NCBI GenBank assembly: GCA_963573305.1
Contig: OY754332.1
Location: 52,489,559 to 52,553,558, forward strand
Length of the DNA stretch: 64,000 bases
Origin: Pyrrhosoma nymphula
Taxonomy: Eukaryota; Arthropoda; Insecta; Odonata; Coenagrionidae
Reading direction: 5' to 3'
Each line of letters starts with the position of its first letter. Position 1 is the stretch's first letter. Under the pieces are notes generated by a model. That model ran no database searches, was not told the origin of the DNA, and saw only the letters and a program-made list of their open reading frames with translations. The translations under genes were made by a program, and so were the position numbers. Shown one piece after another: positions 56,041 to 64,000 of this stretch.

Positions 56041-57190
56041 TTATACCATAGCTGTTCCTATTGCGGGTTTAATAATAACACGGGAGGTCGAGACACAAAT
56101 TTAATTACTGAACGAAAGTCACATGGTGAATTTACAACTGTGGTTTCATAACGAGAGCCGCTAGGACAGTGAGAACAGAGACGATGGAATGTAGAAAATA
56201 GAGAGACATGTTGCCAACCTAAAATACAAAACAATGCTAGAGTTGCTCCAGTTGCTCTTCCAAATATTAAATTACAACTCTAACAATTGTAAGGAAATGC
56301 AGGTGGCAGCACCTGAGTGGGTGTCGTGGCCGAATAAGGGGGATGGAAAGATTGCGTATGTTTGTATACATTAGTGCATTAACCAAAAAGGATAGATGAC
56401 AGCCTAAGAATAGGTCATTTTTTAAATCACAAATTAACGGGAAAATTGAAGGAAGTGTTTCTAGGGTAAGAAGAGGTCTGTTAGCATTAACATAATTTGC
56501 ATTTACGAATAGGGTAAACTGTCTATTGTCATAGGGTAGTTTTGAGTTCGTGTAATTCTACTACTAACCCAAATATTTTGAAAATATTCTGTCGGCGTAA
56601 GATCCCAAACGATAAGTATTTTTACATTAATCCCACATTGCTCGTCAAAACCCGAGTTGCCTTCATGTTGACATGCATTAAAACAACCCTCTTTCAGAGT
56701 CAAAGGATGAACATTGATTGTTATAATCCTCACAATGTTCGTATTCATGATCAAGTAAAACGAACTTAAAAACCTCTACGAGGTGAAGCCTGTCACAGTC
56801 AAGTTTACTCGCAATGTCAGAAATACTTGCTGAGATTAATGACATTTTTGCTGGTGGACGATATGTCAGAGTTCAATTGTTGCACTCTGAAAATGCTATC
56901 ATGGTTGAAATGTAGTTCGTAGCTAAAAATTTGAATATACTCGTGTGAATGTAATGTGCTTCAGAATTCAAGATTATTTAAATGAGTCATTTTGACTTAC
57001 TTGTGCCAAGGTCGACATGGGAGATGAGGATGTTAAGTAATAAAAATATTCTTTTTGGTTTTATCTCACCTTCTCGGTGATGAATTTCTTCCACCCTTAT
57101 AAACTCCTTTTACAAAAGATGTGTTTAATATTTACCTTACATGCTGTAATGTTTTATTGTTTGTTTGTTTCCCGAAATCCCATTGCATGT
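56041..57190. other. Non-coding, nothing recognised
   Basis: AT-rich, with short frames only. It ends at the (ATT)5 repeat at 57193. Confidence 0.4.
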
Positions 57191-57341
57191 AAATTATTAT
57201 TATTATTTTAATTGTTACAGTTGTAACATGACCCTCCGAGTCCCTGGCAAGCATCAGGTTTCATTGCCGTCATAATGGCCGAAGACTCGAGAGGGGTTGG
57301 GCAGTAATCGCAGCCACGTCCGACGCCCATCGGATGTGTGG

Positions 57342-58403
57342 CTACACTGCTGTCGGGTCATGCGTCCGCAGTAGACGGAGTGACCCCAGGATGACGGCCT
57401 TCTGCATGCGTGCAACTAGTGATTCCGCCTGTGCCACGCAGGACGGAATACACTTGATGTTATTTAGCAGCGAGCCCTTAACTCCACCGAGCACACCTAT
57501 GATGAGGACCACCAGTTTCACAGAGTGTCCGGGGTACATCTGTCGAAGTTCGAAAAGCAGGTCTTGATATTTCGTCCGTTTTTCCACCTCCTTCGCATCC
57601 ATGTTAGTTTCAGCCGGAGCCGAAAACTCGATCACGAACATGGAGCGTGTGGGGTGGTCGAGGAGAACGATATCAGGCTTAGTCGCCTCCAACTGCCTGG
57701 TGGTGGAAAAGGAGTAATTCCACCAGATCGTGCATTTATCGTTCTCCACGACGGACTCAATATCTCCAGGGGCATAGGGCAGCACAGGTGTTTCGTCGAT
57801 GCCATAATGGTGTCGAAGATGAAAGTATAACACCCGTAGGGCCGCGTTGTGCCGAGCTAAATATGCTGACTTAGCGAAATAACTACAGCCGGAGAGAAGG
57901 TGACTCAAAGTCTCCGGCTGGGCTCGGCACGCCCTACATCTCGTGTCCGCAACCTCCGCCTTGAATATAATGCGGCGGTACACGAGTGTGTTTATGACAC
58001 CATCCTGGCACGCGAGGACAAAACCCTCGGTCTCGGACTTCAGACCGGCGGAGCGTAGGAAGGCAAACGTTAGCTCCTTCGATAGCCCATGCTTTTCGAT
58101 GTTTCGATAGAAACCTCCATGCATGGGCTTATCGGTATGCACCTTGAGCAAGGCCTTCTGCTCGGCTTTTTTTATTTCGAGCTTGAGGACGTCTGCCTTC
58201 AAAGACAAGATGGTCGTGTCATTGTCGCTTCCGTCGGATGACGGGTCGAAGTCGAGACCGGTTTCGTCCGCTGCCCTCTTTGCCGCCTGGAAGAGAAACG
58301 CCCCTGCTCCCGCACTCTCGTGATCTCTCACGAGATTGAGCAGGGGGTCCCTGCTTTTCAAAACTCGGCAAGCTGTACCAGGACAACTCTGTTGTGGAGA
58401 CAT
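57342..58403 (-). pseudogene. R4-like C-terminal part: Cys-His motif and REL endonuclease
   Basis: 353 codons. A pre-nuclease block (SETEGFVLACQDGVINT) is followed by the zinc-binding motif CRACRAQPETLSHLLSGC near residue 155. The PD-(D/E)XK-type nuclease then shows KPDIVLLDHP and MFVIEFSAPAE near residues 235-250. The nuclease would nick target DNA to prime reverse transcription. The true N-terminus is in the preceding frame; the change lies near 58380-58400. Confidence 0.82.
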
Positions 58404-59149
58404 TCCAGACTCAATAGTCCTCTACCACCTACATTGCGAGGGAGATACAATCTGGCGACGGAAGATTTCGGATGAAGACTTCTATAGATGGTCATCATCT
58501 TCCTCGTTCCCCTATCGAGGTTCTGCAACTCGTTGACGTTCCACTTCATGCATCCGAAGGTATACAGCAGTGTAGGAAACGCGATCATGTTCGTGGCAAG
58601 AACCTTGTTCTTGCCTGACAGCTCAGAACTCCAGATGTTCCTGAGAGTCTGTCTGTATTTGGCGGTGAGCCTTTCCTTCACTGCTGTAACCTCCTGCATT
58701 CGGCGCTGGGGGACGCCGAGATATTCGTAGCTGTCATCGTCCTCGAGGTGACGAATGACGCTCCCGTCAACAAGTTGCACGTCTTCTTTGATCTCCGAAA
58801 ATCTTCCTCTCGTCAGGTGGATGGATGCACACTTGTCCAATCCGAACTCCATTCCTATAGCCTCACTGTATTCCAGTACGGTGTCCAGGGCAGTGCGAAG
58901 GTCTTTTGCATTAGAAGCGTACAGCTTCAGGTCATCCATATAAAACAAATGGGTGACCTTATGCTTCCTGTCACCTGGAACACCGCACATGTATCCTTTA
59001 CCTCGTCGGAGCCTGAGGGACAGGGTAGGAGGGAAATACAGAACAGTAAGGGGCTCAAGCTGTAGCCTTGAAAAACGCCACGGTGGTATGTTACCAACTC
59101 TGTGGAAACTGACCGCTTGCCTGAGGTCAGAACGAAGCGCGTTTTCCAC
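58358..59149 (-). pseudogene. R4-like reverse transcriptase catalytic box and thumb
   Basis: 263 codons, the first third a shadow of the upstream frame. The functional part starts near 59030 with GKGYMCGVPGDRKHKVTHLF, then YMDDLKLYA, GMEFGLDKCASIHLTRG and DSYEYLGVPQRR, and ends with LYLPRNVGGRGLLSLECLHN. It is one base out of frame with both neighbours. Confidence 0.82.
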
Positions 59150-60915
59150 AGTGGTAACAGGCGTTGGATGCAGGACACTACCTTTGGGTGGACTTTCATA
59201 AACTTCAGCATGGCGATCAAAAGCTCATGCGAAGTGGTGTCAAAAGCCTTCTTGTAGTCCACCCAGGCAATTGATAGGTTTCGCTTATGCCGGATGGCAT
59301 CCTGGCATATGCACCTATCAATGAGCAGGTTGTCCTTGCATCCCGCGATTCCCCGCTTTGAGCCCCTTTGCTCGTACACCTCCTCCCAAACCGGCTGGAC
59401 TTGGTGTAGGATAAGGTCGCTCAAGATCGAGGTGAACGCCTTATATACAGTGTTGAGGCAGGTTATAGGGCGGTAGTTCTTTGGATTGGTCAAGTCTCCC
59501 TTCTTAGGTATTAAAACCGTGCGTCCCTCAGTCAGCCAAGGTGGAATTGGTTTTCCACCATTTAGAAAGGACGTGAAGATTCTGGCGAGGTGTTGGTGGG
59601 TGTAAGTAAATTTCTTCCACCAGAAGTTATTCACGGCATCCATTCCTGGAGCCGAGAAATTCTTTTTGCCAGAAAAGGCCTTCTTCACGTCACTTTCGGT
59701 GACTGAAAGAGGTCCATCCACATCTTGTAGGTGGCGGTCACAAACCTCTTTAAAGAGGGCTATGGCCGGAGTGTCTCCGTTGAATGGCTTCGACGTTTCG
59801 TATATTTCCTTCCAGAAACATTCAACCTCTTTGACGGGTGGCGGAGATTCAACGACAGGCGGAGGTGGTCGATAGAGACGGGACGGCTGAAGGAGAAAGG
59901 TGGCATTTTCTCTCACGCCCCTACTCCTCTTCAGGAGTTTTTTCCGGGCCGTGGTGAGTGCCCGTACTCTATCGACCGCGTGCTGCTTAATGGTAAGCAG
60001 CACGCTTTTATTCAGCGTGTGATGGTTGTACCTGAGACTGCGCGCTATGCGCCGAACTTTAGGAGTGAAAGTTCGCCCAGATAAGATGTATTCCATCACA
60101 CACTGAATTCTCGACGCCTGTTGTCTAGCCTGCGTGATCTTGGCCTCCAACTGTTCAAGCCTCTTTGCTGCTTTGTCCTCCCAAGAGGTGTTCTTTTGGG
60201 AGTGAGCCATAATTTTGGCAGCAGCATAGACCACGCAATTTACCGTCCAAAGGTCCGACGTTTCCGTTAGGATTTCGTCGATAAGACCATTCAACTGGGG
60301 CAGGTGGTTACCCCGCAGAGAGATCTTCTGGTGGATGTCTCTCTGCCTAGGTTGTCCTTCATCACAGTTAATGGTGCTTAACAACCGCGTTCGTAGTTCA
60401 GAGACGGCCTGACCAGCTTCTTCCCCATTTGGCCAAGAGACAGACACGAATGTCGTTCTCGCCTCAGGCGGTGGAGAGGCTGCCTGTGTCGGGGAGGGTG
60501 GTCTGGCCGGTGGTGTGTTCCTCTGAACTGGCGGTTGGTGGAGAGTTTCCTTTTTCCGCAGATGTTTGGCATAATCGCGCAGATTCTGCTGCGATAGGTG
60601 GCCGTGCTCTGGATGCATCTCACACCACAAAGAGTGCATCCTTGCCATATACCCCCTGCGTTCGGGCTCGCTGGCAGCATGGCATGCGAGGAGGTCGCCC
60701 CTTAGGGCTTCCGTCCACTGCATCCGGGCTCCCTTCTGAGGTGGTGAATTTTCATTGTCACACCCAACTGTACTAGGGCCCCCATCCGAAAGGGGCCGGT
60801 TGTGGGTGGCTTTTTCTTTATTCCTTTTTGGAACCAGATTTACTGCGTGTGGGGTGGTTAGCCCCACACGCAGACGTCCACCATTAGCCGGCAAAGCCGT
60901 TACCAGGTACGCCAC
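58927..60915 (-). pseudogene. R4-like N-terminal region and first half of reverse transcriptase
   Basis: 662 codons. Residues about 60-120 hold a compact Trp/Cys/His domain (ACHAASEPERRGYMARMHSL, then CEMHPEHG) typical of this group and possibly nucleic-acid binding, followed by a proline-rich linker. Reverse transcriptase begins near residue 430 (SAPGMDAVNNFWWKKF) with RTVLIPKKGD, NYRPITCLNTVYKAFTSIL, the catalytic aspartate in AWVDYKKAFDTTSHELL and YHRGVFQGYSLSPLLFC. It loses frame after this near 59035. Used start at 60915 is 30 bases inside the element; the residue before it may be non-ATG. Confidence 0.82.
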
Positions 60916-60960
60916 GTGGAGGCTGGTGGTCCGGTTTTCGTACCCTTATTATTATTATTA

Positions 60961-62050
60961 TGTTTGTACTTGACAGGAATCGAAGCATTTAGTTTAAATA
61001 CTGGAATTGATTATGTGTGAACGTCAAAATTGCATGAACACTTGTGGAACTCAGATTTTAGAACGTCAAAACGCAGTCAAAATACTCTTCAAGGTCGATA
61101 ATTCGCGATATTCATGAGTAAAAAGGTAGGAAGGAACTTTTTCAACCCAACCTCCAAAGTGGCACCCTTACATCATGACCCAAATTATTGAAATAGGAGG
61201 CATTACTATTTGGAGCAAACTCATTTGGTCGAGACCTAAGACGTTCACTCGTATTCATTATTTTCGAAAAGCATTCGACTATTTTAGTACCCAGCACAAT
61301 TGATTTTAGCCTTGTTGATAGGCAACTTTCAAGCATTAGCTGGGTCAGCTGAATCAATCACAATCTTTCATACACCGAAGACTGTACTTTCTCCTTCAAT
61401 AAATGGTTGGAATAAAAAATAATAGAATTAAAATGTAACTAATACAAATGCAGCTACTTTGAAAATAATTCTACTAATAAATAATCATTTATTAACAAAA
61501 ACGTACTCTTTGTTTTTCTACACAGGTGGTAGATAGTTGAAACCAGTATTGTCAGCATTCCAGCACGCATATACAGGCCTCATCTGCCAACAGCTATCAA
61601 TTCTTTAATCCAAAACTCTTATTAAGCACAAGTGGTTTTTGTAGGAAAAAGGCATAGGCAGGAATGTTAACTACCCCTTCATGACAAAAGAGCTGTTGAT
61701 AAGTTTGAGTTATTTGCTATAAATTGTAATTGCCCATAAGTAGAGGAGAAAACTGCCTTCTGAAACACTTAATATGCAGGAATGGAGACTTTGCGACGCC
61801 ACTCCGGCCGATCAATCTTCCCCTCCATATCCAGCCTTTGAGGCCGCATGCTTTTTTCCACCTGCCCACCCACCCAAGGAGAGCCACTCCGACGATCTCC
61901 CGTTGACGATGCGTAATTCTCCCTCCCCCCGTAACCTAACTCCCAGCATGAATGATGAAACAACCAGTTTACGTTGCAACGCTCTCCAGATGTGCATGAG
62001 TTATGAAACATTAGTTTTGCGTCAGACTATCCCCCCTCCCAGTTCGACTT
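60961..62050. other. Upstream region of the 62.1-kb promoter
   Basis: AT-rich to about 61760, then C-rich with pyrimidine tracts (61800-62070) leading to the TATA box. No coding feature is supported; the short frames at 61769-62082 are on both strands and without domains. Confidence 0.4.
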
Positions 62051-62075
62051 CCCTCTCTACAGCTCCCATTCGAGA

Positions 62076-62217
62076 TATATAAAGAACCGCGCAGGATGTT
62101 TTTCCAACCAATCGTAACCAGCGACAAGTGAAGTTAGTGTTTGTGTGAAGTGTCACCGTTCTTATCAACTGAAGCTTCAGGCGTCATCAAGTGATTTTCG
62201 TGGAAACGTCGGAAAAA
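62076..62217 (+). promoter_or_regulatory. TATA promoter and untranslated first exon
   Basis: TATATAAA at 62076-62083 is followed by a likely start near 62105-62112 and an ATG-free leader of about 110 bases ending in a consensus donor GGAAAAA|GTAAGTAA at 62218. This layout is common for insect genes expressed strongly in epidermis, such as cuticle proteins. The coding exons would be beyond the window, so the product is unknown. Confidence 0.55.
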
Positions 62218-62233
62218 GTAAGTAATCTTTTTT

Positions 62234-63878
62234 TACAATTGTTCTATAAGTTCTAAAAACGTAAAAATTCATGGATGGGTCACCGTTAATGCCCAACTTC
62301 GAACCCCGGTGAAATAACCAGCACCCCCTTTAAATGCACCCTAGGGTACTAAGGGTATAACAAAATCCTTGTCCTAGTACCGCTTTAACCTATAGAAAAA
62401 ATTAGAAAGTTGATTAGGAAAACAACCCCGTTACTAAAATTTAAACAAAGCGAATAGTTTACTTTTTAGAGAGAAATTCATAGGCGAAGGTATTAGGCGG
62501 CAATCAATAGACAGAAGGTAGTCTTGTAAGAAAACTTCTAATCTCTCCGTAGTTACGAGGATTTCGGGTATGATTTAAATTTAAAAGTTGCATTGTTTTT
62601 CAATACATTTCAGATGCACCAATCAAATTGACTCCTAACCTTAAGGGTTCAGGGTTAGGGTATGGATGTACCCTTATTTGATAGAATTTCGTTTTCATAT
62701 TTACGACATGTATGTGAAATAATTTTTCTTTCGGCTTGAAGAAAAAAAATAAATCCCCCCTCCCCTCTCCACTCTTTTTAGAAAATAATTTCCAAATTTT
62801 ACCAATCGATGTTTTTTTACAATTTATCTATAAGTTCTAAAAACGTAAAAATTCATGGATGGGTCACCGTTTATGCCCACCTTCGAACCCCGGTGAAATA
62901 ACCAGCACCCCCTTTAAATGCACCCTAGGGTACTAAGGGTATAACAAAATCCTTGTCCTAGTACCGCTTTAACCTATAGAAAAAATTAGAAAGTTGATTA
63001 GGAAAACAACCCCGTTACTAAAATTTAAACAAAGCGAATAGTTTACTTTTTAGAGAGCAATTCATAGGCGAAGGTATTAGGCGGCAATCAATAGACAGAA
63101 GGTAGTCTTGTCAGAAAACTTCTAATATCTCCGTGGTTACGAGGATTTCGGGTATGGTTTAATTTTAAAAGTTGCATTGTTTTTCAATACATTTCAGATG
63201 CACCAATCAAATTGACTCCTAACCTTAAGGGTTCAGGGTTAGGGTATGGATGTACCCTTATTTGATAGAATTTCGTTTTCATATTTACGACATGCATGTG
63301 AAATAATTTTTCTTTCGGCTTGAAGAAAAAAAATAAATCCCCCCTCCCCTCTCCACTCTTTTTAGAAAATAATTTCCAAATTTTACCAATCGATGTTTTT
63401 TTACAATTTATCTATAAGTTCTAAAAACGTAAAAATTCATGGATGGGTCACCGTTTATGCCCACCTTCGAACCCCGGTGAAATAACCAGCACCCCCTTTA
63501 AATGCACCCTAGGGTACTAAGGGTATAACAAAATCCTTGTCCTAGTACCGCTTTAACCTATAGCAAAAATTAGAAAGTTGATTAGGAAAACAACCTCGTT
63601 ACTAAAATTTAAACAAAGCGAATAGTTTACTTTTTAGAGAGCAATTCATAGTCGAAGGTATTAGGCGGCAATCAATAGACAGAAGGTAGTCTTGTAAGAG
63701 AACTTCTTATATCTTCGTTGTTACTAGGAATTCGGGTATGGTTTAAATTTAAAAGTTTCATTGTTTTTTAATACATTTCAGATGCACCAATCAAATTGAC
63801 TCCTTACCTTAAGGGTTCAGGGTTAGAGTATTGATGTACCCTTATTTGATAGAATTTCGTTTTCATGTTTATTACAAA
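62234..63878. repeat. Tandem repeat of about 584 bp, 2.8 copies
   Basis: Units start at 62234, 62819 and 63403 (periods 585 and 584) and are about 96-98% identical, with the third copy shortened at about 63878. Each unit contains TGCACCCTAGGGTACTAAGG, CTAGTACCGCTTTAACC and AGGGTTCAGGGTTAGGGTA. No frame is open through the unit. It lies in the first intron of the gene starting near 62105. Confidence 0.92.
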
Positions 63879-63898
63879 AATTGTTGGCCGTTCTACGT

Positions 63899-63962
63899 CA
63901 TTGGTACGAATCATCGGTACGAAACATTGATACAAAACATCGATACAAAAATATTGGTACGG
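63899..63962. repeat. 13-14-bp tandem repeat, five units
   Basis: Units of the form ATTGGTACGAATC, ATCGGTACGAAAC, ATTGATACAAAAC, ATCGATACAAAAAT and ATTGGTACG follow each other directly after the 584-bp array. Confidence 0.75.
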
Positions 63963-64000
63963 GAAGCAACGGCGCGGATAGAATTAGAATTTAAGAGGAA

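Larger units (their letters stand above)
57193..60960 (-). mobile_element. R4/Dong-like retrotransposon, almost full length, in TAA repeats
   Basis: A 3.7-kb minus-strand element between (ATT)5 at 57193-57207 and (TTA)5 at 60946-60960, which is (TAA)n in element sense on both sides. It has a single polyprotein in three frames: 60915-58927, 59149-58358 and 58403-57342. Order: N-terminal Trp/Cys-rich domain, reverse transcriptase with FQGYSLSPLLFC and YMDDLKLYA, Cys-His motif, REL endonuclease. Two single-base deletions explain the frame changes. Insertion into TAA repeats is known for Dong-type elements. Confidence 0.85.

Noticed and set aside
58755..60084. Plus-strand frames within the R4-like element
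   Set aside because: They are antisense shadows of the reverse transcriptase coding strand and show no known domain.
62280..62330. Possible tRNA-like B box (GGTTCGAAG on the minus strand) in each 584-bp unit
   Set aside because: No A box at the right distance and no cloverleaf could be drawn, so it is not called a tRNA or SINE.
1..64000. CRISPR arrays, operons, ribosome-binding sites, prophage
   Set aside because: The window is eukaryotic; the tandem repeats found have no spacers and no bacterial gene structure exists.

Overview
This is an AT-rich eukaryotic window, almost certainly arthropod and probably insect. The reasons are a transposon mix of BEL/Pao, Penelope-like, R4/Dong-like and APE-type LINE, piggyBac and 5S-derived SINE elements, short GT-AG introns, and a TATA promoter followed by a short untranslated first exon. 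There is no bacterial gene organisation. Most of the sequence is intergenic or intronic and filled with transposable elements at several stages of decay.

Left part (1-25 kb). A decayed tandem repeat lies at 399-703. A nearly complete BEL/Pao LTR retrotransposon on the minus strand spans 3275-9769. It has 99% identical LTRs, a tRNA-Phe primer-binding site, an intact gag ORF and a pol broken by one in-frame stop and two single-base frame changes. A minus-strand LINE endonuclease fragment follows at 10.2-10.9 kb. From 17.4 to 21.3 kb there are Penelope-like fragments, one of them inside another LINE, and a DUF7869-like fragment. An R4-like element with a REL-type endonuclease lies at 22.1-24.7 kb.

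Middle part (25-47 kb). Two APE-type LINE relics in opposite orientation (27.1-29.7 and 31.7-33.3 kb) are broken up by four long inverted repeats. The most interesting locus is 36451-38180 on the minus strand. It is a three-exon gene with consistent phase-1 splicing, predicted to encode about 384 residues with a nuclear-receptor-type C4 zinc-finger domain. The cysteine spacing is perfect but the DNA-recognition helix is strongly altered, and no ligand-binding domain is visible. A 5S-rRNA-derived SINE (39.4-39.6 kb), a Penelope-type hammerhead inverted repeat (42.6-42.8 kb) and a piggyBac transposase relic (43.9-44.7 kb) follow. The relic lies in the intron of a possible proline-rich plus-strand gene.

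Right part (47-64 kb). Two non-autonomous DNA transposons share the terminus GGGTGCG, have 3-bp target duplications and measure 1.5 and 2.1 kb. Between them lies a 610-bp piggyBac-type MITE flanked by TTAA. A possible two-exon transcript with a polyadenylation signal sits at 51.8-53.1 kb. An almost full-length R4/Dong-like element at 57.2-60.9 kb is flanked by TAA repeats on both sides. The window ends with a TATA promoter, an untranslated first exon and a splice donor at 62218. The start of that intron is built from nearly three copies of a 584-bp tandem repeat.

No metabolic pathway or operon is present. The genes that may belong to the host are the nuclear-receptor-like gene, the 62.1-kb promoter and first exon, and several orphan exons. 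Exon calls rest on splice signals and open frames only, and transposon families were recognised by motif, so clade names are approximate.
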